Numbered from the stretch's first letter, positions 1 to 11,480 are shown. The stretch: 64,000 nucleotides of DNA from Trichobilharzia regenti (GCA_944472135.2 OX235263.1:85344721-85408720), one strand, 5' to 3'. The notes: generated by a model not told the origin, from the sequence alone. Numbers and translations are program-made.

Positions 1-481
1 CTGTCGTGTGATGTCACCTGACGGTGGTTTGTTTTCTCAGAGTATGGCCTCCAATCCACCTCCATTTCTTCCTGCATATTTGTTGCACAACTGCTTTCTG
101 CTGAGTTGGTTCGCTCACTGCCAGAGATACCTCCCTGTTGCTGATATTTTCTCACCGCCATATGATCTTCAGAGAAGTAGTGAGCGGGGAGAGCTGTTGA
201 TGAGGATGTATAGTTTGCTCGAGATATCCATAGTGACAGCATGGCACCAAGTTTCTAATCCGTATGGCAAGTAGCAATGACTTCACATTGGAGTTGAAAA
301 TGAGTATCTTGTTTTTCATGCTAAGTGTTGATCTCCACACAGAAATGAAAACTTGACTTGCTTTCCCGATCCCGGCTGCTTTGATATACCTATCACTTCC
401 GTCCGCGTGTAGTTGGAACGATGCTACCCAGGTAGGTAGATATGTAGGTGAAGGAGGTTGCTTCTTACAGATTCCTCCCAT
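1..481 (-). mobile_element. RTE-like non-LTR retrotransposon fragment (family RTE-1), decayed
   Basis: The minus strand of this stretch parallels the 3' half of the better copy at 43319-44480: the plus-strand text about a pattern of cysteine/tryptophan codons and the run of TTG/CTG triplets near 490-515 line up with it. The coding frame is broken by many stops, so it is a dead 3' fragment of a reverse-transcriptase element. It enters the window already truncated, so its 3' end is not visible. Assignment rests on similarity to a sister copy in this window, not on intact catalytic motifs. Confidence 0.6.
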
Positions 482-529
482 TTATGCTGTCTGATTTTTA
501 TCTACTGTTGTTGCTGTTGCAGTTGGCCA

Positions 530-563
530 ATATATATATGTATATATATATATATATATATTC
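530..563. repeat. (TA)n microsatellite
   Basis: A run of TA dinucleotides with one interruption lies just upstream of a solo LTR. Any reading frame across it is an artefact of the repeat. Confidence 0.9.
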
Positions 564-612
564 GGGGTTCGAACCGCACGAATTGTGGCTAGCTTCTTCA
601 GAAATCTGGTAG

Positions 613-925
613 TGTGGTGAGAGATGGTTGTTAGCCAGAATTGGTGAATAGTAATTTATGTCAATGTTTGTGTCCCCAATATTGGTAGTGAGAGAAATGA
701 GAAGAAAGGCTTTGCGTAGGCGGATACAGTTAACATATAGATAGTCTGACATTCAAGAAACAGTCATAAAGAGATGCAAGGTTAACTTTCAGTGAGAAAC
801 AACCAATCAGAGGACTGTGTTTTTCTGCTAACAATAATCTATAATATGTACATGCAAATCTATAAATATCTGTTGATTTCCTTAATAAGCGATCTGTGGC
901 TTGGCCCTTGTTTTCTGTTGTTACA
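613..925 (+). mobile_element. Solo LTR, family LTR-B
   Basis: The segment begins TGT and ends ACA and is flanked by perfect 4-bp target-site duplications GTAG (609-612 and 926-929). It aligns along its length with 48323-48673 and, inverted, with 28806-29156 and the split copy 6110-6955. In LTR orientation it holds a CCAAT-like box, a TATAAATA box near 861 and a downstream poly(A)-like region, as expected for a retroviral-type LTR promoter and terminator. No internal coding region accompanies it, so it is read as a solo LTR left by recombination. At 313 bp it is shorter than its 351-bp sisters. Confidence 0.75.
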
Positions 926-929
926 GTAG

Positions 930-1359
930 CAATACATAGAATCTTTCAAATTTTGTTTTAACTATTGTTTGGTAGAGTGATAGCTTCCATTTAAACAATC
1001 AGTCTTCCTTTCTAGTTTCCATATGTTAGTAATACTGCTGTAATTAACGAATAGAGTATTTTTCTTTTGATGCATTAAGCATCCATTGCCGTCAGTCTTC
1101 CAGGGGTCATATCAGTAGTCGGTTAGTACATGTCTTTATACTTAATCGTTTCGACACTGCCACCGAGTGGTCATTAAGGCGTAACTAGTATTATGACGTG
1201 TGAAGTCTTGACTACTGATATTGACTGAGTTCTACCAGTGAAGCTAAGTAACTTGTCCTACTTTGTGGTACACTTCGATCTGATCTCCGGCGGTCAGAAT
1301 CGAATGACAGCAGGAATCTCTGCATGGATACAAATTTTAGTGAAAATACATTAAGTACG
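930..1359. other. No recognised feature
   Basis: AT-rich sequence with no open frame of note. I see no match to the other repeats of the window here. Confidence 0.5.
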
Positions 1360-1860
1360 TGTATCTGCTACTTCATACGGATGGATTTTCCTTCGGAGAT
1401 TTGAACATCCATCATCTATTGTTGAAGTCAGGGCTGAGCTACTTGTCTTTACGATTCCCCTCCTGTAGGTTTGTATGATAGGCACACTGACTGACTGACC
1501 CCTAGCGAGGTACCAATGATGTGCATCTAGTCCTTCGTGTTGATACGGGCTGAATTCTATCATTTATCAAGCTGGATGACTCATCCCTGTCATGTAGTAT
1601 GAACTGAGTTTAGACGTTTGCAGGCAATCGGTAAGATACCCTGACCAAACTTCGGCTGCATGCTTTTTGGTAGTCATTAACAAGGTGTATCTAGCCCCTC
1701 GAAGGTTTGAATCTGCATTACTCATTGCTGAGGTTAGAAACGTTACCTCCTGCAGAACTCTAATGGATACACTGGTTGGTCACCTGGGAGTGATCAGTGT
1801 CATGATATGTCTAGTATTTAGGGCTGATCGAATTTTTTTAGAAATCAACAACAACAGGTA
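1360..1860 (-). mobile_element. Probable tRNA-headed SINE debris (two pieces)
   Basis: On the minus strand, near 1380-1400 and again near 1695-1760, a B-box-like GTTCAAATC or GATTCAAAC is followed by a run resembling the tail at 19998-20120 (a short AAGG-rich stretch and then AGATACRCCTTG). The resemblance suggests two decayed copies of a tRNA-derived SINE. The A boxes are poor and no target-site duplication is visible, so this is a weak call. Confidence 0.35.
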
Positions 1861-1869
1861 ATGCAAACA

Positions 1870-3240
1870 GTACTAGTGATTATGTAATATTGGCGCAACA
1901 CATTTCGGACATTCTTATCTCACTCGAACTAGTCATACACATTTATTTGGAATGTAAGACAGCTTAGATTATTAAAGTACAGGTGAAGGTCACAAATTAG
2001 CGGGGAGGAAGATGAAGTTAGGGTGTGGGGTAAGAAAAACTGCAAGGAATGGGGAGGGTGAAAATATCATTAAGTGAAATGAACCTTGGTTCCAGATTGG
2101 ATTACCAAGGCAGGTTTAAAGTAATAACAAATAACTTCTGGACACATAAGACAGACAGGTGTGAGCCTTTTTATGGCCATGGTTTCAACGAATTTAAGTA
2201 TGTGGTCCAACCGTGTTATATATATGTGTGTTTAGAGGCACAATTGAAATCTATAATGTGCTTCGCTACAGTTGATGCTGGACATCTATTTCCGGGGTCG
2301 GTTATATCCGGCGATTTCATTTTTTTTGCAGCCACTTTGGAATATACTCTGTAGCCCTAGTCTGCAGAGACCAATGGGTCCTTCCTATCTACGTGTGTTC
2401 ACACACACATGTAAATTGATAAGCACAATGTGATGTGAGATTATAGAAAGTATGCTGTGAGGGTTTACAGGACAGCATAGGTCTCGTTTGCTCTATGAAG
2501 ATAAGTTTAGCTGTATAGTAAGTTCTATTAATTACCGCCTTGAGTCTTCGTTTAGTGATAAGACTTTGGCGAGTATTTTTCCTCACACCCGACCCGCTGC
2601 ACTCTACTGGTCACGACTTCCCACTGGAACCCAAGTAACTACTTACCTGAATAGGGCCAGTCGCCAGTGAGCATCTCATTGGTATTCAAGTGTTGGTTTG
2701 TAGGGATATGATTGGTTTTCAGGATTTCATCATGAACTGACATTAGTTAGAGAACCATTGGAAAACCTGGGAGTACTGGACAGCTGTTTCGTCCCAGTTT
2801 GGGACTCTTCGTCACTACGCACCCACCGGGATTCGAACCCAGGACCTCTAATGTCAGCTCATGATGAAATCGTGAAAACCAATCAAATCCCTACAAATCA
2901 ACACTTGAATATCAATGAGATGCTCACTGGAGACTGGCCCTATCCAGGTATGTAGTTACCTGGGTTCCAGTGGGAAGTCGTGACCAGTAGAGTGCAGGGG
3001 GTTGGGTGTGATAAGAATTTGTTGATCAACCATAAATGGCAAGGATATGTAAACATCCTTTTTGGGAGCTGACTGGATCGGTAGAATTCTGTGTCTGACA
3101 CTCGCCCAACGAATCTCAACGGATAGTTGTTATCTAACAATATTTTAGCGAAGTGTTTTGTTTCTTCTTTAATGGTGTCAGCTGTACGCACATGGTGAAT
3201 GCGTCCGAAAGAACACTTAACCAATGCCATTTCATGATGT
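1870..3240 (-). pseudogene. PLE copy A: reverse-transcriptase thumb plus GIY-YIG, split by a SINE
   Basis: Read on the minus strand, 3230-3020 encodes a PLE RT-thumb piece (DNNYPLRFVGR), and 2555-2395 continues with the linker that precedes the endonuclease (RLKAVINRTYYTAKLIF). Then comes a degenerate GIY-YIG C-terminus down to about 2075 (DPGNRCP, RLTP). The closest relative in the window is 45180-45830. The 3' untranslated part to about 1870 shares a CCGAAATGTGTTGCG block with that copy. The coding continuity is interrupted by the foldback element at 2564-3007. Frameshifts and stops throughout make it a pseudogene. In Penelope-like elements, RT copies the RNA and the GIY-YIG nuclease nicks the target. 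Confidence 0.75.
2564..3007. mobile_element. Foldback tRNA-SINE insertion (family SINE-4) inside PLE A
   Basis: Two arms of about 150 bp, 2583-2735 and 2850-3010, are reverse complements with few mismatches, so a single strand would fold into a long hairpin. The loop side contains a B-box (GATTCGAACCC, plus strand, i.e. an inverted GGTTCGAAYCC) and a degenerate hammerhead-like stem (GTCCCAAACTGGGACGAAAC on the minus strand). A near-perfect 14-bp duplication (GTGATAAGACTTTG at 2555-2568; GTGATAAGAATTTG at 3008-3021) brackets the insertion. The arms belong to the family seen at 20135-20600, 21328-21790, 40790-41120 and 61510-61935. Confidence 0.75.
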
Positions 3241-4041
3241 AGTGGACAAAAACTATGATAAATTAAGATACCTTCGCGTCCATGTGGACTTTCCGAAAGA
3301 CGGAAGATTTTAATAACCTATCTTGTCTTTGGGATATGAGTACATCTAAAAATGCCAAGCAATCAATATTCTCTTTCACATATATTAGCGATATGCTGTT
3401 TTGTACTCTATTGTTCTGTCAATTTGTCATAAATGACTATTATTATTATGCCATCGACTTATCTCTTATAAAAATAAACTTTCCCAGTTGCATCCTCCGA
3501 GGGGTTTTCAACATGTGACATGTATACGTATCAGCTAACAATGAACCCAAGCAGCTTTTCAAAGCAACACCATTCCATCTAGAGGAAATGCTCTCTGTCG
3601 AATGTAAACTTAACATTGTTAGTACATAAAAGCAGAAACTCTTTCAAATAAGATATGAACATTGGTAACAAAAAGAAATTGTTGTTAGAAATGAGTTGTA
3701 CTCACATAACATATCAACCATCTTTAACAGAGGTATACTTGTCAATAAAGAATCATGATTTTGTTCTTTATAGAAACGTCACGTGAAGACACTCGATTAA
3801 CTCAAAAGTATCTTTCAATGTAAGCTAACAGAAGTTTCTACTATTACTTAGTGAGCAGAAGGATTGAGCGAAGAAATATTTACTTTTCAATTAGATCCCC
3901 CTCATCTCACTCTGGCTCTACTTTAATATATGATGTATAGCATTTTTATTACAATACACAACAATTCACCAATCAAGTGGCACTGATATGTTTGTTAACA
4001 ATAATTAGTCAGTGTCAACATTTTAAGGTGATGAGTGATAA
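3240..4041. other. AT-rich interval with one short shared repeat
   Basis: No gene is supported. The block 3725-3865 recurs in the same orientation at 5650-5800 (shared core AACTCAAAAGTATCTTTCAA). Both lie upstream, in element sense, of minus-strand PLE copies, so it may be PLE 5' sequence. The remainder is simple AT-rich DNA. Confidence 0.5.
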
Positions 4042-4449
4042 TGGTATGTATCCACATGATGTATGTGTTTGTTTTTGACAGTCTATTATATTTTGCTATG
4101 TGTATATGGATCGATATTCCATTATACATGACAATATGCTTTTGTCTGTCCACTAACTAAATAAACATGTATGACCTTGTTGTCATATGACATTACAACC
4201 AATCATGGTAAGATGACTGTCTATTGGTTCATGTGTATTAGCCATTTTCATATATACTTTTGTATTAGACACTTGTACATTATTCTGGTTCACAAACACT
4301 TTTCGTACACTAAGCACCATTTCACTCACACTCTTGTGTGACATTTATTTTCCTTGTCTGGAAAATACAAGTATCATCGTAAACCTGGTGGTCTTCTAAT
4401 TTCCCTCTTTCCGCCGCAGGACTATTAACTATTCGACGAGTACATAACA
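4042..4449 (-). mobile_element. Solo LTR, family LTR-A, minus orientation
   Basis: In element sense it runs from TGTTATGTA at 4449 to a GGATACATACCA-type end at 4042, and perfect 5-bp duplications GATAA (4037-4041 and 4450-4454) flank it. It is a diverged sister of 6153-6642 and 14200-14693, recognisable by the shared block around a TTAATAGTCCTG core. It has no coding sequence, so it is read as a solo LTR. It is shorter (408 bp) and more diverged than the other two, so probably older. Confidence 0.8.
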
Positions 4450-4459
4450 GATAATTAAC

Positions 4460-5650
4460 AAAGAAAATTAATGCGCACAATTAAAAGTTAGAAATGGTTG
4501 CAACACATGGATTGCGTAATGTATAATTTTGGAAAAAATGAAGAGTAATTAAGAAATAAGCGCGTACGCAGGTCGATTACGCAACAGACTCTTAAAGAAA
4601 ATAAGACGATTTGGACAATGATAACTTGCAACGAAGGGTGAAGTGGTCAGAATCGGACAATTACAATTTTTAAAGATTTAGGGCGAGGGGGGCGAAGTAG
4701 TGCGGTTTATACATTCATGTAACTATGGCCAAGGCGAGGAAAGGGGCTGTACAAATTTCTTCTGAACACACAAGTTTGGCTTCTTCGGGTGGATTCCTAC
4801 GGCTTCAGCTGTATGTAGGAGACGAACTGGTAAAGCAAAATTAAGATTGTTAGGAACACGATAAATAATTCTAAATGCAGTATTAACATCAGCCTTATGC
4901 TCACTAACCACAAAGTCTGCTAGAATAGAGCAACGAATAGATCTTGTTCGTCCTTTGCTTAACCATGCAGGATGATGCTTGGAAATACGATGATGAACCT
5001 GTCTAACTGTACGCCCAATATAACTGGCTCCGCAGCTGCAGTCAAAGTGGTAGGTACACATAGAGGAGGTAAATTTAGGCAGTTTATCCTTACTTCTCGA
5101 ACGGAGAATACGGCTGGTTGTGAAGACACAATGTACCTCTGCTGCATAATATGCTCTTTTAACGTCATTCTTCAGACGCTGTGTTATTATTTTGCTGATG
5201 TTGTCACCAAGGAACTGAAATTTTATGAACATTGGTTTTTTCGGAACTGTAGTCTTACTGACTGTCCTTGGTGCTGAACTTATCCGGATAACTATTTTTT
5301 TCTAAGTAATTCTCTAATAATCTTAAGTTCCTCATTGAGGCGGTCGTGTGAGTAGAATAAACTAACTCTATCAACCAGACACTTTACCAGGTTGCGTTTA
5401 TATTTCAAAGGTACACAACTCAAAAACTGAGTGTACTGACCTGTTGTTGTAGGTTTCCTATACATACTCCTTCTTAGTGTGCCATCTTCTTTCCTTGCCA
5501 TGAAGACATCTAGGAATGAGATACTGACATTACTTTCTTTCTCTATGGTAAAGTGTATTGCTGAGTGGGCATCATTAAACTTTTCGAGCATGTTCATCGC
5601 ATCATTCTCGTTATTTCATAACCAGAAATGTATTATCCAGATGAGTCAAC
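4460..5650 (-). pseudogene. PLE copy B: RT C-terminus and GIY-YIG endonuclease
   Basis: The minus frame 5597-5292 gives the RT region after the catalytic palm (FLDVFMARKEDGTLRRS, then YRKPTTTGQYTQFLS and a thumb LKYKRNLVKCLVDR). The frame 5232-4723 gives the linker and a full GIY-YIG domain: CTYHFDCSCG, ASYIGRTVRQ, and the family's C-terminal LCVQKKFVQPLSSPWP block. The two pieces are joined by a frameshift near 5280. Motifs A to C of the RT are missing, so the copy is 5' truncated. Sequence from 4722 to about 4460 is its probable 3' untranslated region; no gene is visible there. It cannot be autonomous. Confidence 0.85.
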
Positions 5651-6109
5651 CGTCTGTGACAGAAGTATATTTATAAATTTAAAAAAAATCAATATCTAAG
5701 GAAAGCATGGATTTGTTCTTTATTATCAACGTTATGTGAAGACACTAGATTAACTCAAAAGTATCTTTCAATACAAGCTAACAGAAGTTTCTTCTGATGT
5801 TTAATACTCAAAATATGCTCCTGTTTTCAATGTATAATCCATCCAGGCACCTTACTTCATCAATTCATCATTTTAAACAATAAAGAATAATATGCATAAA
5901 TTAATTTTGATTATATTCTCGTGTCTTTTGTTCTGCAATTAGCAAAACCTGTATGACATAAACACAGGCATATAAATGCATATATATCTGCCTGCAGACT
6001 TTCTGATGTTTCTTCTTCTTCTTCAATAGTTCCTGTTTCAAAAGATTGAATTAATTGACAAAGAATATTCTTTTTTCAATAATTTCTTCATCAGGTTCTT
6101 CACTTCTAT
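5650..6109. other. Shared PLE-linked repeat and partial MITE-like sequence
   Basis: 5650-5800 repeats 3725-3865. Around 6060-6105, AAGAATATTC, TTTTCAATAATTTCT and CAGGTT resemble one arm of the inverted-repeat element at 36501-36740, but the second arm is not seen. Nothing coding is supported. Confidence 0.4.
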
Positions 6110-6592
6110 TGTAACGACAGAAGACAAGGGCCACGCAACAGATCGTTTATTGTTATGTACTCGTAGCCAAATTATTGCTATGTACTGGTCGAGAATTTAA
6201 TAGTCCTGACGCAAGAAGCCGGAAATCAGAAGACCACTAGGTTTGCGATGAGACTTCTATTTTCCAAAACACCAGGAGAATCAATAAAGTCACACAAGAT
6301 TGTGTGAGCGAAATATATATGAATGTCCAGACAAGTGTGTGAACAAATCAATAGACAGTCTTAACATGATTGGCTAATTATAATGGAGTGTCGATCCATA
6401 TATACATAGCAAAATATAGCAGACATGTCAACAAATACACATATCATATGGATATATGTCACCAAGCAACGGACTGTCAACAAACACTCATATTATATAT
6501 AATATAAGGGGAATATACATTGTTAAAGGAGACAGGTTCATCAAAGTGAAATGGTCACAGACTAAGAGAGCAACAGAAAGAGAGATCACCAT

Positions 6593-6632
<40 letters not shown>

Positions 6633-6955
6633 ATACATATCACTTATTGAGTAAAATCAACAGATATTTATAGATTTTTATGTGTATTATTGTTAGCGGA
6701 GAAGCAACGTCTTCTGATTGGTTGTTTTTACTTGCTCAAGGTTATCCTGTACTGCTTGTGGCCGTTTCTCACAAAGTTAAGCCATTTTTTCTGTGAATCG
6801 TATTTACACATGTTAAGTCTGCTGTGATTGGTTGGTGAATTCCTCAAGGTTAAACTTTGATATTGCTTTTTTTTCACGACCCTGATTCGGGAGGTAAACA
6901 TTGACGTAAAATGTTGTTTACAATTTTGGCTTGTTCTCAGCCAGCTCCCACGACA
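6110..6955 (-). mobile_element. Solo LTR, family LTR-B, split by a nested LTR-A
   Basis: Minus-orientation LTR-B begins TGTCGTGGGAG at 6955 and ends TTACA at 6110. Without the nested LTR and its duplicated 5 bp (495 bp, 6153-6647) it measures 351 bp, the same as 48323-48673. The flanking 4-mers are CTAT (6106-6109) and ATAT (6956-6959), one mismatch. TATAAATA is present in element sense near 6672. The undisturbed sister copies show the pre-insertion site exactly (TTTAT followed by TGAG). Confidence 0.75.
6153..6642 (+). mobile_element. Solo LTR, family LTR-A, nested in LTR-B
   Basis: It starts TGTTATGTA and ends TACATATCA, a terminal inverted repeat with one mismatch. Flanks are TTTAT (6148-6152) and CTTAT (6643-6647), a 5-bp target duplication with one change. 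It is nearly identical over about 430 bp to 14200-14693. A (TA)n tract at 6594-6630 has expanded in this copy. No internal region is present. Confidence 0.85.
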
Positions 6956-6999
6956 ATATGATCAGGTTTTTTTCTAAGTAAACTAGAAAGTGGTCCTTT

Positions 7000-7330
7000 A
7001 AACAATCCTATCATCGGGAAGTTTTCATTTTATAGCCAGTATGTATGGATGATGCATTCATCCTTTTGTAAAAATGAATTAAATGAAATACATTCAGCTG
7101 TTGAATTCATATGTGAAGGAAGAAGAATTCCAAGGTGGAATAGCCTTTTTAGATATCCTACTGTCATAAGAAAACCAGATGGTTATGTATAAAGGCATCT
7201 GCATAGGAAAAGTACTTGGACAGATCAATATAAACATCTTCATAGCTTTGTTCCTCTTGGATATAAAACAGCTGTACGGACAGTGCTATTTATTCAGAAG
7301 ATGTGACTGAGGATGAACTTAAGGTTGTAT
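7000..7330 (+). pseudogene. PLE copy C: RT palm-to-thumb remnant
   Basis: Joining plus-strand frames gives a degraded YVDD-like stretch at 7039 (reading YVWMM), an IHSAVEFICEG block, then HRKSTWTDQYKHLHSFVPLGYKTA. The last matches the PLE segment between RT motifs D and E (compare YRKETWTGQYPHYNSF in the intact copy at 25020). Stops and indels break it, and no endonuclease follows. It is a small decayed fragment; identity beyond PLE is uncertain. Confidence 0.6.
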
Positions 7331-8670
7331 TATACATATTATTATTGTTATTATACCCTTGGTTTCCGAGTGGACGCTACGTAGGGCTTCAACAACACAT
7401 CAACAACTTGGTCTATTTTAGACTTTCCTCTTCAGCTGGCTACCTCGACGATTGCCCGTAATCTCTCATCTCTTTCTCCCCAACACACGATTTCCTACAT
7501 GTCACCCTAGCACCGATGACAAACTCGTCGCTTCCTGCTGGAATTACACTCAAGCTTAGGGCCTACAGTGAGTGTGATGTCACTCGACGGCCTCCTCACT
7601 GGCGTATACCCGACACATATCCATTTTTTCCTGCATATTTGTTGAGCAATAGGCTCTTGACTGTTGGTTTGTTCCCATCCAGAGTTTCTTCTTGCTAATT
7701 CTTACTGGCCTGCCGGCCGACTGTCTATTTAATCTTCAGTATGTAGCCACCTAGAAATAAGGGCAGCTGTTGATAAAAGTCTGTTGTAGACTGTTGGAAA
7801 TGCTTTTCGTGACACTCAGCGCAGGTTTCTGACTCACACAGAAGACTGACTGTGACTGACTTCGCATATGTATTGAATAGAATTAGAATCTTTATGTTTT
7901 TGTTTATGCTGGTAGATGGGTACAGTGCGGAAGATTTCCAAGCTGATTTCAGGTTGATGAAGCTATATCTTGCCTTTCCATCCCGACTGCCTGTATTTGG
8001 AACGATGTTTCCTAGATAAGTGTAGGAATTAACCTCTGTTAAATCTCTCCCATTGGGGGTGATTGGTGCTAGTTGTTATTGTTGTTGTTTTTACGGTTCG
8101 TTGGTTATCTTGATCACCTCCGTCTTCTCTATGTCCACTTGGAGTCATATGTTCTCTGGCCGCTTCTTCAACCATTTCCTTGGCTTTCGGCTGCCTGCAG
8201 GTCTTTGAGTTTGTGTGACATTAGACATATATCATCCAGGCGACGAAATCCGGATGAGTCTTATCATCGGTGGTCCAGCCTATTCTTGTCTCCTCACCCC
8301 CGACAGTCTGAAGCATAATCTAGTCCACCACAGTTAAGAATATTATCTGTGATAATGGACAGGCAGCCGAACTTGTCTTACTTTTGTATTCACTTCGAAC
8401 GCCTCACTGAGTGAGTTCTGCGTTGTGGATCACCTAACACGTGGAGAGCCTTGTCATATAGCCAGCTGTTGAATGAGGTTGATAAAGACTTAGGAACTGC
8501 GAGCTGAAGTGTTGAAGTAGTTTCCAGATTACTTCCCGATCAACACTGTCTGTTGAAGGCCTTTCCGAAGTCCATGAAGTCGAAGCAGAGAGAGAGGTTT
8601 GGCCGCTTTTCTATACTTCGTTCGATGACGACGTGTAGAAGTGCAATTTGATCAGCACATGATTTGTCTT
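7325..8670 (-). pseudogene. RTE-like element (family RTE-1), heavily decayed
   Basis: The minus strand parallels 43319-44480 over its length: an (AAT)n-like 3' tail at 7325-7355, the GAAGCCCTA end motif at 7380-7390, then the C-terminal and palm parts of the reverse transcriptase up to about 8670 (a RT motif-A-like AFDSVDRE trace lies near 8550 in the minus sense). No frame is open for more than about 80 codons. It is a fossil of the family whose better copy lies in the right arm of the inverted duplication. Confidence 0.6.
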
Positions 8671-8762
8671 TCCTAAATCACCCTTGTATATGACATGTCT
8701 ATTGAAAACAGGTTCCCTGAAAAGGCTCACAGCTAAACACATGAGAGTAGAAAAGACTGATT

Positions 8763-8837
<75 letters not shown>
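8763..8837. repeat. (TA)n microsatellite
   Basis: About 37 TA units. Open frames on both strands here encode only alternating Ile-Tyr and are artefacts. Confidence 0.97.
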
Positions 8838-8839
<2 letters not shown>

Positions 8840-9054
8840 AGGCTTCTTGTTATTAGATACAGAATAAGAGTTGATGTACCACGCGAAATAATAACCACTA
8901 AGTTGAGAAATTCAGTATTGATGCCGATTGGTTGAAGCTCATATTTTCCATACAACCGGTTGTTATTCCTAAACTGAAAGACGAAATACCTGGGTGAGGC
9001 ATTTATCCTTCTATCTTCCAATTCAACTACTCTTGTGGAGCCTGTTGCATTATC

Positions 9055-9315
9055 CGTTTCTCTAGGAACTTAACATTTCGTGCTCAGAAACACCTACCAG
9101 TGTGACAAAATGAAGGTGTAGTTAAAAGTATCAACAATTCTATATTAGACCACCTCATCCAAACAAACCAGGATGGCTAGTACTAACGAATCTTTTTCGA
9201 TAATTCTATCGAGTATTGCTATTCGGCTAAAACAACCGGAACTCTGTGTACAAAAGAAACAGGTCGGTCCACTATTCCTACTCTGGCCTGCTGTGAGATC
9301 TACATATCCATAAAT
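9055..9315 (+). pseudogene. PLE copy D: GIY-YIG C-terminal tail
   Basis: A plus-strand frame near 9215-9300 reads AIRLKQPELCVQKKQVG followed by a Leu-rich LWP end. This is the conserved C-terminal signature of the PLE endonuclease in this window (compare KRLKPDLCIQKES in the intact copy). The preceding 150 bp can be aligned only loosely. The catalytic YIG part is lost. Confidence 0.65.
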
Positions 9316-9344
9316 TTTGTGTAACCTCTCTTTATTCACCTAAA

Positions 9345-9547
9345 TTCAGTTTATTTTTATTATTTTTTTGATTGTGACTTGGTTCCACACCGTATTTTTG
9401 GTACAAGTATGGAATTTTCAGTATATGATATCGGTAGCCCGAATTCTGCATGCCAACTATTGATATCAGGTGTACATCGGTAGGGGATCGAACCTCGGAC
9501 CCCCTGCATGGTCGGCGAGAGTCCTTACCGATGTGCCACAGACGCAC
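9345..9547 (-). mobile_element. tRNA-headed SINE, family SINE-1
   Basis: Minus strand: the head GTGCGTC..., A-box-like TGGCACATCGGT, B box GGTTCGATCCC, a body with CTGATATC and TACCGATATC, and an A/T-rich tail. It matches 12228-12430 and 23637-23835. The head is an internal RNA polymerase III promoter of tRNA type. Non-coding and non-autonomous. Confidence 0.8.
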
Positions 9548-9794
9548 TAATGCACATTATTACTTTCACATGCCTGTGAAACTGTAATTTATCGGTATTA
9601 TTGATTCGACGTTATTTAAACAACATTAATGTTCTTAATAATAGTGATAATTCCTTATTCTATTGTGGATCTAAAAATGTAGATGGAGAAGCTATCAAAA
9701 AAACTTTTCTTTGCTCACACTAATATCAGTCTTAGTAAAACTTTTTTAATGGGCATCTTTAATTGATTTTTATATCATTGATTTGTGAATGATG

Positions 9795-10270
9795 TTATAA
9801 TAATATAATAATAATTTACTTTATTCCAAAAACAGTACTTATAATACAGAATGGAATTCTCAGCATTTGCATCTGATTTACTTAAAATATAAATAAAATT
9901 AAAAATTAAAACAAAAATAACCAGAGGAATTTGTCCACGCTTACAATATAAAGTCAAAAATATTTGAAGGACGAATTGAGAGTAATAAATATGATAATAG
10001 TAATAATAACAGTGAGTTTGTTTCAAACAGTACTCTCGATTCAGTTTGGACATTTTAGCATGTTATTATAGATTACTGAATCTAATGTTCTGTTGATATA
10101 GTATGGTGAGCGGAAAGACAAAATTAACAGTTATAACATAGCTTAAACGATGTTCACAATTATGAAAAATAAATAAATAAAAACAAAAAATTGATAGGAT
10201 TATAAACAAAGGAAATACAATAACAATAAGGTTTGGTAAAGTTAAACTATTGTAGCCAAAATAACTGTGG
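9795..10270 (-). mobile_element. CR1-like element 3' untranslated region
   Basis: This AT-rich block recurs, in the same orientation, at 49491-49970. The latter ends with a sequence (GGTACTGTAAGGCTGGAAG) that also starts the CR1-like remnant at 12431, on whose minus strand an RT reading frame lies. From that chain the block is inferred to be the 3' end of the same non-LTR family. It carries no coding sequence. Confidence 0.5.
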
Positions 10271-10439
10271 CCTTGGACAACCAGACAGAATTCAGATGCA
10301 AACAAGTTCTAAACCACCTAACAGCACTCACTACCTAACAGTATAGAATTGCAGGGGAAGTACGCAGTAAATAAGTAAAATACTGTATCCAACCTCTTCG
10401 AGTTCAAAATTGGCAGGCATGATTTGATTTAGAATGATG

Positions 10440-10600
10440 CTTCATAGCATGTTGGTATAAAACTTGGGCACTGTGGTAGAGTAAAACTTCATTATGGATA
10501 AGATTTTATTTTGATAAATCACACAGTGTTTTACAGTTATATTAAATGATGACGTTTCGAGCACGAACTATTGCTCATAATCATATCAAGTTACTCAAAC
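10440..10600 (-). mobile_element. PLE-II terminal sequence
   Basis: On the minus strand this matches the 3' end of the second PLE lineage at 40610-40760: a GTGCTCGAAACGTC block, a stretch ending TTTATCAAAA, and GTGCCCAAGTTTTATA. Only untranslated sequence is present. Confidence 0.6.
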
Positions 10601-10604
10601 AACT

Positions 10605-11480
10605 TTTTTCTTTCATTTATATACATGTGTGGAATCGATTAGATATTGGATTAAAATGCTTCATATCACTTCCTATATCTAATCGGTACCTGAAGGTCAA
10701 TTTTTAAGGACTAACTACGCCCTTCTACTTTTTGTTATCATATTAGTATATGGGTCTTCAGATTGTATGTAGGCTCAAAAACTCGCATGTCTGTATGGCT
10801 CCAGCCAAAATAGTTATGCAATGCACAATCGGTTGCCAACGGGCTCCTAAAGTGGTTTGTCTGTTTTCTGATTTGGCAAACATGTCAAAGTGAATGTCGC
10901 TAGGAAGGTAAGAAACTTACACATGTTTCTGATGCACAGAAATTTCTAAGTCAAATAAGTACAACTGAAAAAATCTAAGCTGCCATGATGTGACAGACAG
11001 TCGAAATACATGAAACTGGTATCAATTTTAAGAAGGAGCTGACTTCGACGTCTTGTCGTATTTTAACTTCGGACGGCGTGTGACCCATAAAATGATGTTG
11101 AAAGAGTACATAGAAACCAGTCGTTTCCTTTTTGTAACTAATTCAAGTATCATAGCTAATTGAAGGAATGTGTTGGCTGAGATGAAAACTGTGCGAATAA
11201 GGTTTACTGAGTGTAAGAATTTCTAGTTTATCTAATGTGCTTCAATTTGTAGTTGATTTAAAAGAATAAGAATGTGCACTTGACTAAGTGTCACACTTAG
11301 TCTGTATTTGGAAGCAGCTGTAATTTGATGGAGGGCATTGTGAACTGTGGCTGAAATGCTGTCCTCATGAGTTATTCGATAACCAGATAGTGCAATTACT
11401 TTCCAATGCTACATAATGATATTATTTTCCCAGCAAGATTGGTTTGCACATTATTGATGTTGTTTATGAGTGGTCTTTAT
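10605..11480. other. No recognised feature
   Basis: AT-rich DNA without a supported gene. A GATTAGATAT/ATATCTAATC short inverted repeat lies at 10637-10685. Confidence 0.5.

Noticed and set aside
8611..9021. Open frames of 83 and 136 codons on opposite strands
   Set aside because: They are created by the (TA)n tract and encode alternating Ile-Tyr; no gene evidence.
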